A DNA stretch of 13,754 nucleotides from Bdellovibrio sp. (GCA_003694355.1 RFKI01000078.1:1-13754); one strand, 5' to 3'. Numbered from the stretch's first letter, positions 6,945 through 13,176 are shown. A program made the numbers and translations. The notes: generated from the sequence alone by a model not told the origin.

Positions 6945-8213
6945 CTAGGAAAAAAGAGCCTCAGCCCCCCAAAATGTAGCTTTCTCACCCAAAAACTCTT
7001 CGATGCGAAGAAGTTGATTGTACTTGGCAATACGCTCTCCACGACACAAACTTCCTGTTTTAATCTGCTCAGACCCTAAACCAACAGACAAATCAGCAAT
7101 AAACGTGTCTTCTGTTTCCCCACTACGATGAGACATCACTGTATGAAATTGGGCCGACTGAGCCAATTCAACAGCTTTAATTGTCTCTGTAACTGTACCT
7201 ATTTGATTGACTTTAACCAAAAGAGCATTGGCGGCTTTTTCTTCAATGCCTCTTTTTAAGCGATTCACATTCGTAACAAAAAGGTCATCTCCCACAAGTT
7301 GTAAGTTTTTCCCCTCTTTTTGAGTCAACAAAGACCAAGCAGCCCAATCATCCTCAGAAAACCCATCCTCCAAGCTCACTATGGGATAACTTTGCCTCCA
7401 ACTTGAATAAACTTCTGACAACTCTTTAGAAGACAATCTTTGTCCTTCCCAAGAGTAGGTGCCTTCATGATAAAGCTCTGTGGCTGCCACATCCAAAGCA
7501 ATGGACACCTCTTTCCCGGGCCGGTATCCCGCTTCTTCAATAGACTCCATGATTAAATCTAACGCCTCTTTATTAGAGGACAAACGAGGCGCAAACCCTC
7601 CTTCATCTCCCACAGCTGTGGATAAACCTTTTTTATTTAAAATTTTCTTTAATTGATGAAAAATCTCACTGCCTGCTCTTAAAGCTTGAGTATAGGACAT
7701 AAATCCAAAAGGAACGATCATAAACTCCTGAACATCGAGATTGTTGTCAGCATGAGCTCCACCATTTAGGATATTCATAAGAGGTACAGGCAATCGATAC
7801 TCTCGATCAAATAACTGAAAAACCCAAACCTGATTTTCCACAGAGAGGGCTTTTGCAAAAGCAATAGAAACTCCCAAAATGGCATTCGCCCCCAAACGGG
7901 ATTTGTTCTCGGTTCCATCCAGTTCAATCAAAAAGTTATCAAGCGCTTCTTGAGAAGAAAATGTCTTATCCTTCAAAGCCTCAAAAATATCCTTGTTCAC
8001 ATGAGAGACGGCTTTTAAAACACCTTTTCCATGAAAAACCTTAGGGTCTTGATCTCGAAGCTCACAAGCTTCATAGGCTCCCGTAGAAGCACCAGAAGGC
8101 ACAGCAGCACGCCCCCAAGCCCCTGAAGATAAACACAAATCCACCTCAACAGTGGGATTTCCTCGACTATCTAAAATCTGCCGAGCGTGGAGTTTCTGAA
8201 TGCTGTAGGCCAT
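6945..8213 (-). CDS. eno: Enolase (phosphopyruvate hydratase)
   Basis: Enolase converts 2-phosphoglycerate to phosphoenolpyruvate in glycolysis, and is often also a degradosome partner. Length is 422 residues, near the family norm of about 430. Numbering from ATG 8213: ARQILDSRGNPTVEV (10-24), PSGASTGAYEACELRD (39-54), catalytic Glu206 in VGDEGGFAP, Mg ligands Asp241 (ALDVAATE), Glu282 (SLEDGF) and Asp309 (GDDLFVTN), catalytic Lys334 (LVKVNQIGT), and SHRSGETEDTFIADL (361-375). All key residues are present. Start: ATG 8219 directly abuts GGGAGG, while ATG 8213 is six bases from it, so 8213 is preferred. The first 47 bp overlap the upstream coiled-coil gene out of frame. The FtsB-like gene follows after a 61-bp gap in which I see no terminator, so an eno-ftsB-csp transcript is likely. 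Confidence 0.97.
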   Translation of the reverse strand: MAYSIQKLHARQILDSRGNPTVEVDLCLSSGAWGRAAVPSGASTGAYEACELRDQDPKVFHGKGVLKAVSHVNKDIFEALKDKTFSSQEALDNFLIELDGTENKSRLGANAILGVSIAFAKALSVENQVWVFQLFDREYRLPVPLMNILNGGAHADNNLDVQEFMIVPFGFMSYTQALRAGSEIFHQLKKILNKKGLSTAVGDEGGFAPRLSSNKEALDLIMESIEEAGYRPGKEVSIALDVAATELYHEGTYSWEGQRLSSKELSEVYSSWRQSYPIVSLEDGFSEDDWAAWSLLTQKEGKNLQLVGDDLFVTNVNRLKRGIEEKAANALLVKVNQIGTVTETIKAVELAQSAQFHTVMSHRSGETEDTFIADLSVGLGSEQIKTGSLCRGERIAKYNQLLRIEEFLGEKATFWGAEALFS

Positions 8214-9171
8214 GGACATCCTCCCTTATTAAAGGCTCGCAAAGAGCCTGTTGTTTCTTCAGATAATCTAAAATGTATCTCACTTCTTCCAGAAACTTTT
8301 CCTGAACCACATCCCATTGAACGCGTTCCATGGCCTCTTTCACTTGAGAGTCCACCTCCCCTTGCCCCGTAAGCAAAGTGATTAACTGTTGAGCTCTTAC
8401 AAAATAATCTTCCAGTTTTAAAACACTTTGCTGAAGAGACTCTGTATCAGGCATTACAGAGGCAGCGGCTCTTGTTTGCTCCAATTCGCTTTTAAGCCTT
8501 TTGATTTCCTTATTTTTAAGCATCAACTTTCGTTTATGCTTTTCCAAACTCACTTGAACTTTTTCCAACTCGCCAACCAACGACTGCATAAACTCTGGCT
8601 GCACGTTGTAACCCTGTCCCCCTTCCAAAAACAGAGGGTTTTGGTTTTCGTTCCAACGCACACACACCTGACAGCCCTCCCACTCCACATGGGCCATTTC
8701 TTTCCCCATAAAAGTGGGAAGGGCTTCCAAAACAGCCTTTAAATAGGAACAAGCCATGGGATAGTTATCTTCTGAAAGAGGTAGTTCAAACTCCACCATG
8801 GAATCAGAAAGAACCAACTCTCCCACGGAGGGCAAAGGAGAAATAAAGTAACTTAAAAATCTTTGAGGGTGAGTAAATATTTCCTGCGGCTCTTTCATCA
8901 TTAAAAGCACTCCATCTAAAACACCCCAGGAATGTAAATCTCGACTGAGATGCCCCACTTCTTCATAGAGATTTTTAACTCCCAAACGATGAGAGTAGCT
9001 CTGATTTAAAGAGTCCAAAAACTCTTCCACCTTATCAGCCTCAAGCCAACAAGACGGGTCTTTTAAAAATTCCGCTGGCAAGTCAGTAAGATCATGCAGG
9101 GCGTCAACCTGAAGCCCTTTATTATGAAGATAAGTTAAAACTGAGTGAGTAATTTTTCCACTTAAGTACAC
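8167..9171 (-). CDS. Conserved-looking protein of unknown function: globular N-domain plus coiled coil
   Basis: I do not recognise this 334-residue protein with certainty. The N-terminal half (about 1-175) looks like a compact alpha/beta sensory domain of the kind found ahead of histidine kinases in myxobacteria and Bdellovibrio (a short helical start, DPSCWLEADKVEEFL, then LFLEGG-like strand segments). No kinase, DNA-binding or enzymatic motif follows. Residues about 195-236 form a charged coiled coil (LEKVQVSLEKHKRKLMLKNK), and 245-312 is a further helical region. No signal peptide or membrane segment is visible, so it is likely cytoplasmic. GTG 9171 is the start; AGAGAGGG lies almost against it, so the ribosome-binding site is poorly spaced. 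The C-terminal tail from residue 320 is read from the beginning of eno in another frame, implying coupled expression. A scaffold or signalling role is only a guess. Confidence 0.75.
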   Translation of the reverse strand: MYLSGKITHSVLTYLHNKGLQVDALHDLTDLPAEFLKDPSCWLEADKVEEFLDSLNQSYSHRLGVKNLYEEVGHLSRDLHSWGVLDGVLLMMKEPQEIFTHPQRFLSYFISPLPSVGELVLSDSMVEFELPLSEDNYPMACSYLKAVLEALPTFMGKEMAHVEWEGCQVCVRWNENQNPLFLEGGQGYNVQPEFMQSLVGELEKVQVSLEKHKRKLMLKNKEIKRLKSELEQTRAAASVMPDTESLQQSVLKLEDYFVRAQQLITLLTGQGEVDSQVKEAMERVQWDVVQEKFLEEVRYILDYLKKQQALCEPLIREDVHGLQHSETPRSADFR

Positions 9172-9176
9172 GCCCT

Positions 9177-9206
9177 CTCTTTATATGCAAATAAAATCAA
9201 CGGCAA
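9177..9206 (-). promoter_or_regulatory. Weak promoter candidate for the coiled-coil protein/eno unit
   Basis: On the minus strand, TTGCCG (9201-9206) and TATAAA (9180-9185) are separated by 15 bp, shorter than the usual 17. If TATAAA is the -10 element, transcription would begin almost at the GTG at 9171, giving a nearly leaderless message. The candidate is positionally sensible because a terminator lies upstream, but the spacing is poor. Confidence 0.3.
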
Positions 9207-9368
9207 CCTTTTTAAGTTAAAAACTCTTAACAACTGCTTGATGATCCAGTTGAAACAACCTTTCCATGGAGGCAACAAAAAGAACGAAAAACAAAAAACT
9301 CAATAATATTAAATATTTATGTAGGAGTTGACGCCATCAAACTTTTCAAAAAGCACAGCTTATATACT
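9207..9368. other. Non-coding stretch between the terminator and the coiled-coil gene
   Basis: This AT-rich segment lies downstream of the cpaF terminator and upstream of the next promoter candidate. It holds no reading frame with coding character, no tRNA-like fold and no strong repeat. Small inverted pairs such as GTTG/CAAC near 9250 and TTAAG/CTTAA near 9215-9232 are too short to interpret. Confidence 0.5.
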
Positions 9369-9402
9369 AAAAAGAAGAAGGGGCCAAAAGCGCTGAAGCC
9401 CC
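9369..9402 (-). terminator. Probable rho-independent terminator of the cpaF operon
   Basis: On the minus strand GGGGC (9398-9402) pairs with GCCCC (9380-9384) across a 13-base loop that itself contains the palindrome AGCGCT. The stem is followed by the pyrimidine tract TTCTTCTTTTT. It lies about 70 bp past the cpaF stop codon. The stem is short and the tract is interrupted by C, so this is a moderate call. Confidence 0.5.
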
Positions 9403-9469
9403 AAGCCCTGTTCTATTCTTGTGCAGCGCGCTTCAATATGATAGCCGAACAGCTTTTCTCTCTTTTCTC

Positions 9470-10579
9470 TTAGGAGGCCTTTTTAAATTTCGAACGCGGA
9501 AAGGGAATGCGGTTATCTTCAATCTCTGTCATAAAGGAAGGGAGCTCTCCTGTGGGTTCTAATTGACCCTTGAGCTTTCCATCAGGTCCCTTAATCAATC
9601 GGCTCATTTGATAAATGGGTACTACATTATAATTATTGTCCTGATCAAAGCCCCTCACTTCAGCAATGGAAGAGACTCGACGGGAACCATCAGAGAAACG
9701 AGACACTTGAACAATTAAATCAATAGCCGATGCAATTTGATATCTTAAAGCTTTTTCACTAATGCCTCCCTCTGCTCCCTGCGCAAGGGCTTCCAAGCGA
9801 ACCACGGCATCCTCTGGAGTGTTAGCATGAACCGTTCCCAAACACCCTTTATGGCCTGTATTCATAGCTTGAACAAGATCCAGGGCCTCATCTCCTCTCA
9901 CTTCTCCCACAATAATACGATCAGGACGTAACCGCAGGCTACTTTTCAAAAGATCACGAATACTCACTCCCTTTCCACCATGTTCATCTGGCATCTTGGT
10001 TTCAAAGAACACCACATGCTCATAATCAATACTCAACTCACTAGCGTCTTCAATCACAATAATTCTTTGTCCTGGAGGAATGCGACTACAAAGAATACCC
10101 AGTAAGGTGGTTTTCCCAGAACCTGTTCCTCCACTGACCAAAATATTTTTTCCAAGCTTCATGGACAAATCCAAAAACTGAGCTCCATCGATGGTAATAG
10201 CTCCCAATCGCACATAGTCTTTTAAAGTCATCTGCACCTTTGAAAATTTACGAATAGCCACCGTGGTCCCCTTTCGAGCACAAGGAGGAATCACAGCATG
10301 AATTCGATAACCGTTAGGAAGACGGGCATCCAAACGGGGCTCTTCATCACTAATAGTGCGCCCAACACTTTGAGCAATGTTATTTACAGCAGCTCTTAAA
10401 GCATCTTCATCTGGAAATTCCGCATCTGTTCTTTGAACCTTTCCGCCAATCTCTACCCATATTTCCTTAGGACCATTAATCATAATTTCTGTTATCTTCT
10501 CATCTGTTAAAAGATGATAGATGGGGGATAAAAAGTTTTTTATGGCATTTTCAAAAACATCGTTCGTAGATTGATCCAT
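9470..10579 (-). CDS. cpaF: CpaF/TadA-family secretion ATPase (type II/IV secretion, Tad pilus class)
   Basis: This is a hexameric ATPase of the GspE/VirB11 superfamily that powers assembly of Tad/Flp-type pili or a related secretion machine at the inner membrane. Numbering here counts from GTG 10585: the N-domain with DEKITEIMINGPKEIWVE (28-45) is typical of CpaF, Walker A is SGGTGSGKTT (151-160), the Asp box is VIEDASEL (177-184), Walker B lies in DRIIVGEVRGDEALDLVQA (222-240), and the His box is GTVHANT (250-256). At 369 residues it lacks the long N-terminal extension of some CpaF proteins. ATG 10579 is five bases from GGGAG; the longer GTG at 10585 starts on that site, so ATG is preferred. 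It is the last gene of a three-gene run and no tadB or tadC follows, so its secretion partners must be encoded elsewhere. Confidence 0.93.
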   Translation of the reverse strand: MDQSTNDVFENAIKNFLSPIYHLLTDEKITEIMINGPKEIWVEIGGKVQRTDAEFPDEDALRAAVNNIAQSVGRTISDEEPRLDARLPNGYRIHAVIPPCARKGTTVAIRKFSKVQMTLKDYVRLGAITIDGAQFLDLSMKLGKNILVSGGTGSGKTTLLGILCSRIPPGQRIIVIEDASELSIDYEHVVFFETKMPDEHGGKGVSIRDLLKSSLRLRPDRIIVGEVRGDEALDLVQAMNTGHKGCLGTVHANTPEDAVVRLEALAQGAEGGISEKALRYQIASAIDLIVQVSRFSDGSRRVSSIAEVRGFDQDNNYNVVPIYQMSRLIKGPDGKLKGQLEPTGELPSFMTEIEDNRIPFPRSKFKKAS

Positions 10580-10581
10580 GT

Positions 10582-11076
10582 TCACTCCCTGGAAGCAGGC
10601 AAGCGAACCTCTGGAGAAAGAACTGGTGTTTCACGAGAAGGGACAACAACAAGACGACCTTGAGCTGAAGTTTCAGGGCACTGATAAGTATAAACACCTG
10701 TTTTTTTAGGGTGTATATAAAAAGAGACCACTTGACCATAATAAGTGCCGTGAAACTCGGAAAAGTCTTCCATAACAAAACTTACATTCTTTGCTTTTTT
10801 AGATACATTCACCACATGAAAACGATAAGAGGCTCCCTCTTTTAATCGCAAAACAGAGGGGATAAAACCACTATTGGTATTTAAAATCACCACCTCTCTC
10901 ACTGGCTCCTTGGAATTTAAGAGATCTTCAAAAACCCCTCGAACCTTTTTAACAGGCTTTGTGTTCATAATCACATGAGGCCCTAACTGCTCTATGCGAC
11001 GACTTAAATCAATCTTCCAATCGGCTTGAACTGTCACTGTGAATATCATTGAAAGTAAGACAATAACTTTCTTCAA
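10582..11076 (-). CDS. Exported cupredoxin-fold protein lacking the copper ligands
   Basis: This 164-residue protein has a clear signal peptide (KK, then hydrophobic VIVLLSMIFTVTV, likely cleavage after VQA at residue 18), so it should act in the periplasm or be secreted. Residues about 60-145 resemble a cupredoxin domain: VVILNTNSGFIPSVLRLKEG, then a strand-rich core, then GVYTYQCPETSAQGRLVV. In copper-binding members the last loop supplies Cys, His and Met, and an earlier strand a His. Here only Cys133 remains; Thr/Ser/Ala/Gln fill the later positions and no His sits in NVSFVMED. Blue-copper electron transfer is therefore unlikely, and a structural or binding role is inferred. The TTG start at 11076 has AGGGAG eight bases upstream and overlaps the preceding stop (TTGA). 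Only 2 bp separate its stop from cpaF, suggesting a function tied to that secretion system. Confidence 0.75.
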   Translation of the reverse strand: MKKVIVLLSMIFTVTVQADWKIDLSRRIEQLGPHVIMNTKPVKKVRGVFEDLLNSKEPVREVVILNTNSGFIPSVLRLKEGASYRFHVVNVSKKAKNVSFVMEDFSEFHGTYYGQVVSFYIHPKKTGVYTYQCPETSAQGRLVVVPSRETPVLSPEVRLPASRE

Positions 11077-11351
11077 TGTAAAGTCTCCCTTAAATGAAAG
11101 TCAGCATACTCACGCGCTACTTCCATAGCCAAAAACTTGAGTGTTTCTGTATCAAAGCGCTCTAATTCCAAAATCATCTTTTGAACATCCGGTTGATTTT
11201 TATTCACCACTTCAACCACTTCAAAAAGCTTTGGATATTTGGATGGCATATTTTGCAAAGCCTCTTGCCAATCCATTTCCAATACAGGATCAATGATTCC
11301 CATTTGATAAAGAGCATCGAAAACACTTTGCAAAGACCCCTGCAAGTACAT
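11073..11351 (-). CDS. Small protein of unknown function, first gene of the cpaF operon
   Basis: This is a 92-residue acidic, mostly helical soluble protein with no signal peptide or membrane segment. I do not recognise a domain. It begins YLQGSLQSVFDALYQMGIID and ends in a helix, LKFLAMEVAREYADFHLRE. Evidence that it is real: ATG 11351 has a strong GGAGG four bases upstream, and its stop overlaps the TTG start of the cupredoxin gene by four bases, forming a coupled set with cpaF. A longer TTG-initiated frame across 11204-11530 in another register lacks such support. By association it may regulate or assist the secretion system, but the sequence alone does not show this. Confidence 0.7.
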   Translation of the reverse strand: MYLQGSLQSVFDALYQMGIIDPVLEMDWQEALQNMPSKYPKLFEVVEVVNKNQPDVQKMILELERFDTETLKFLAMEVAREYADFHLRETLH

Positions 11352-11516
11352 AAAACCTCCATGGCAGGCATATAATCATGCACTCTTCTCTTCGGAAGTT
11401 TTTGAATTTTATTTAACGGTCTATAAAAGGGCTCTACTAAGGTCGGGAATTCTCGCATTGATCCGAAATTATCGTCACTAAGACGCACCAAATCGAAACA
11501 AAAGGTGGGTGCAGGT

Positions 11517-11547
11517 ATTATGAGGCACAACCTGGTTGCCTCATTAT
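11517..11547. repeat. Imperfect 11-bp inverted repeat (hairpin or operator)
   Basis: ATGAGGCA and ACC on the left, separated by CA, are complementary to GGTTGCCTCAT on the right, centred on T11533. The result is an almost continuous stem with a two-base bulge and a one-base centre, extended outward by partial AT pairing. It lacks a U-run on either side, so it is not a terminator. It could be a dimeric regulator's operator or a structured 5' leader of the cpaF operon, about 170 bases before its first start codon. Confidence 0.6.
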
Positions 11548-11558
11548 CCCGTCACTGT

Positions 11559-11600
11559 GTTAAATTGAAACGTTTTTTATCGAGAATATTTCGATTTAAC
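11559..11600. repeat. 12-bp inverted repeat with 18-bp spacer
   Basis: GTTAAATTGAAA (11559-11570) faces TTTCGATTTAAC (11589-11600). The arms match at 11 of 12 positions, and the single exception pairs as U-G if transcribed rightward. The spacer contains a second small pair, ATCGA/TCGAT, that overlaps the right arm. Neither side carries a termination tract. It is probably a protein-binding site or the remnant of an insertion. Confidence 0.5.
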
Positions 11601-11716
11601 AGAAGAACAGGTACTCACATAAAAAAGCCTGGTTATACACAAACAGATACCGTAGCCTAAGGTTCCCCCAAACTCTCTTGTTTCCCTCTCCAACACCTGG
11701 CATTTTTATCAACACG

Positions 11717-11742
11717 TAACCCTCATTACACTTTGGTATAAA
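11717..11742 (-). repeat. Terminal inverted repeat at the 3' end of the DUF4143 gene
   Basis: Read outward on the minus strand this is TTTATACCAAA, an 8-base gap, then AGGGTTA. The first part encodes the last residues of the ATPase (LYTK) and the rest lies just past its stop. The same two blocks in the same order, read outward on the plus strand, occur beside the start codon at 13035-13057. Confidence 0.55.
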
Positions 11743-13033
11743 GAGGTAAGAAATAAATATTCTCATGAACAGATGGTTGATTAATGGATTGCATGCAAAG
11801 TCCTACTTTTATATGAGGATACTCCCTCATAAGAAGATGAAGACTTTTTAAACGTCCTGCTTTACCACTTTTAACTTCCACAGGCACGATTTCTCCATTA
11901 CGAGACATTATATAATCAACCTCTGCTGTTGATCCTCTTTTATGTCGTTTCCAGTAATACATCTTTCCATTTTCACAACCTTTTTTTTCCGCAAGCATTT
12001 GTTGGCCCACAAATTGTTCTGCTAACTGTCCCTGAAACATGGATACCAAATCGTTAGCTTGAACAATCTGTTCTTCCTGACGCCCACTTATACGTTGAGC
12101 AATACCAATATCCAAAAAGAGGGGCTTAAACACCTTTTCACTACAATGCGCTCCTAAAGGAAGTCCATTTGGTGAAGTGGCTCTAACAAGATGAATCAGC
12201 ATAGCCTTTTCAAGCAAAAATACAGACTGTTTATTTCTTTTATTGTCATCATCTAACAGCTTTGAATAAGTCACTTGTTGACAGCAAGAGCCAGCAAGCC
12301 TTTTAAAGACTTTAATAATATTCCTAATCTGGGAAGCTCCTCTAACATATTTGGGAATATCATCCTGGAAGCTTTGGATCAGATTATCTTGAATGCGACG
12401 AACTTCAATAAAAGAAGAGGTTTCTGCATAGACCTTAACCGCCTCAGGCATCCCTCCTACAATAAAGTACTCCCGCAGAGCCTCATTTAATTTTTGAGCA
12501 ACCATATTATCTATATGAGGCAAAACATCTCCATTAAATTCTGGAAGATTCTCTGCTAAAATTTCTTGCCCCGTCCACTTAAGAAACTCTTGAAAAGAAA
12601 GAGGGTAGAGATACTCATATTCCACACGCCCCACAGGAAAAGAAAGTGAGCCCAAAACAAACTCCAAGAGACTGCCAGCAGCAATCACATGGAGCTCAGG
12701 GAGTTGTTCCTGAAAATACCTCAGGCTCATAAGAGCTCGAGGGCATTCTTGCACTTCATCAAAAAAAAGAAGAGTTTCCTTAGGAATAATTCTTTGTCCT
12801 AAAATAACTTCTAACTGTTTGATGATTCTTTTCGGATCAAGGTCCTGTTCAAAGACTGCTTTAAAGTCCTGATGTTCAAAATCAACTACTAAAAAAAAAG
12901 GGAATAAGGCCCCCAATTGAGCAACAGAAGCTGATTTACCCACTTGTCGAGCTCCTCTCAAAATCAAAGGTTTCCTATACCTGGAAGAAGCCCATTTCTT
13001 TAACTTGGCATCAATATTTCGAGGCAAATACAT
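11726..13033 (-). CDS. AAA_14/DUF4143 ATPase with PD-(D/E)XK-like C-terminal domain
   Basis: This is a 435-residue protein of the widespread, poorly understood ATPase family with an N-terminal AAA_14 domain and a C-terminal DUF4143 domain. Walker A is GARQVGKS (27-34), Walker B is LLFFDEVQECP (88-98), a sensor-like AAGSLLEFVLGS spans 118-129, and the family motif GRVEYEYLYPLSFQEFL spans 135-151. YFIVGGMPEAV (189-199) begins the DUF4143-linked part. The C-terminus has nuclease-like spacing: Glu339, Asp373 in AEVDYI, and Glu386-Val-Lys388 in VEVKSGK. Function is unknown; such genes are typically accessory, often multicopy and horizontally acquired. It sits alone between the phoH gene and the cpaF operon, with matching inverted repeats at both ends and tandem repeats over its promoter. 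ATG 13033 has no Shine-Dalgarno sequence. The frame is intact. Confidence 0.92.
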   Translation of the reverse strand: MYLPRNIDAKLKKWASSRYRKPLILRGARQVGKSASVAQLGALFPFFLVVDFEHQDFKAVFEQDLDPKRIIKQLEVILGQRIIPKETLLFFDEVQECPRALMSLRYFQEQLPELHVIAAGSLLEFVLGSLSFPVGRVEYEYLYPLSFQEFLKWTGQEILAENLPEFNGDVLPHIDNMVAQKLNEALREYFIVGGMPEAVKVYAETSSFIEVRRIQDNLIQSFQDDIPKYVRGASQIRNIIKVFKRLAGSCCQQVTYSKLLDDDNKRNKQSVFLLEKAMLIHLVRATSPNGLPLGAHCSEKVFKPLFLDIGIAQRISGRQEEQIVQANDLVSMFQGQLAEQFVGQQMLAEKKGCENGKMYYWKRHKRGSTAEVDYIMSRNGEIVPVEVKSGKAGRLKSLHLLMREYPHIKVGLCMQSINQPSVHENIYFLPLYTKV

Positions 13034-13034
13034 A

Positions 13035-13057
13035 TTTATACCAAAATTACAGGGTTA
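13035..13057 (+). repeat. Terminal inverted repeat at the 5' end of the DUF4143 gene
   Basis: TTTATACCAAA (13035-13045), a 5-base gap, then AGGGTTA (13051-13057), read outward from the gene two bases beyond its start codon. It is the partner of the inverted copy at 11717-11742, with 11 of 11 and 7 of 7 identities in the two blocks. It overlaps the first of the three tandem repeats. Confidence 0.55.
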
Positions 13058-13139
13058 ATTTTGTATTATAAATCCAAAAAAACAGGGTTATTTTAGTAAC
13101 TTATTTCCAAAAAATCAAGGTTATTTTCGTTTTAAACTT
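13041..13139. repeat. Three tandem imperfect 33-bp repeats upstream of the DUF4143 gene
   Basis: Units start at 13041, 13074 and 13107, exactly 33 bp apart. Each has CCAAAA, three variable bases, then CAGGGTTA (CAAGGTTA in the third), followed by A/T-rich sequence ending in a TTTT run and GT. The first 17 bases of each unit are nearly invariant and the last eight vary. The spacing of about three helical turns puts the cores on one face of DNA, as in iterons or multi-site operators. The first two units bracket the best -10 element of the ATPase gene. Confidence 0.8.
13065..13070 (-). promoter_or_regulatory. Likely -10 element (TATAAT) of the DUF4143 ATPase gene
   Basis: This is a perfect TATAAT on the minus strand, 32 bp before ATG 13033. 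Transcription would start near 13058, giving a leader of about 25 bases without a Shine-Dalgarno sequence. No TTGACA-like -35 is present; that position falls within the second tandem repeat, so an activator or a self-binding repressor could govern this promoter. Confidence 0.5.
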
Positions 13140-13176
13140 ATCAAGCCCCATCTCATTATGAGTGATTGTGTTGTTT

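Larger units (their letters stand above)
11352..11725. other. 374-bp gene-free leader region of the cpaF operon
   Basis: No convincing coding frame, tRNA or riboswitch fold is visible. The region holds two inverted repeats (11517-11547 and 11559-11600) and a direct repeat pair. ATTATCGTCACT at 11468-11479 recurs as ATTATCCCGTCACT at 11543-11556. On the minus strand TATAAC lies near 11631-11636 and could be a -10 element, but no matching -35 is clear. The promoter of the downstream three-gene operon should be here. Confidence 0.5.

Noticed and set aside
9470..9530. Possible frameshift or truncation at the CpaF C-terminus
   Set aside because: The length and all motifs through the C-terminal domain are intact; the basic tail is normal variation.
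11204..11530. TTG-initiated minus-strand frame of 108 codons
   Set aside because: Its second half overlaps the 92-residue gene in another register, its C-terminal part is Trp/Lys/Leu-rich nonsense-like sequence, and it starts inside the palindrome without a ribosome-binding site. The middle part looks somewhat protein-like, so a decayed gene is not fully excluded.
11548..11720. Possible tRNA or small RNA gene in the gap
   Set aside because: No cloverleaf, no T-loop GTTCGANTC and no anticodon-stem pattern could be found on either strand.
13041..13139. Tandem repeats as a CRISPR array
   Set aside because: There are only three imperfect units, no unique spacers of constant length between identical repeats, and no cas genes nearby.
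13152..13162. Small palindrome CTCATTATGAG after phoH as a terminator
   Set aside because: It has only 5-bp arms around one base, no G+C-rich stem and no U-run.
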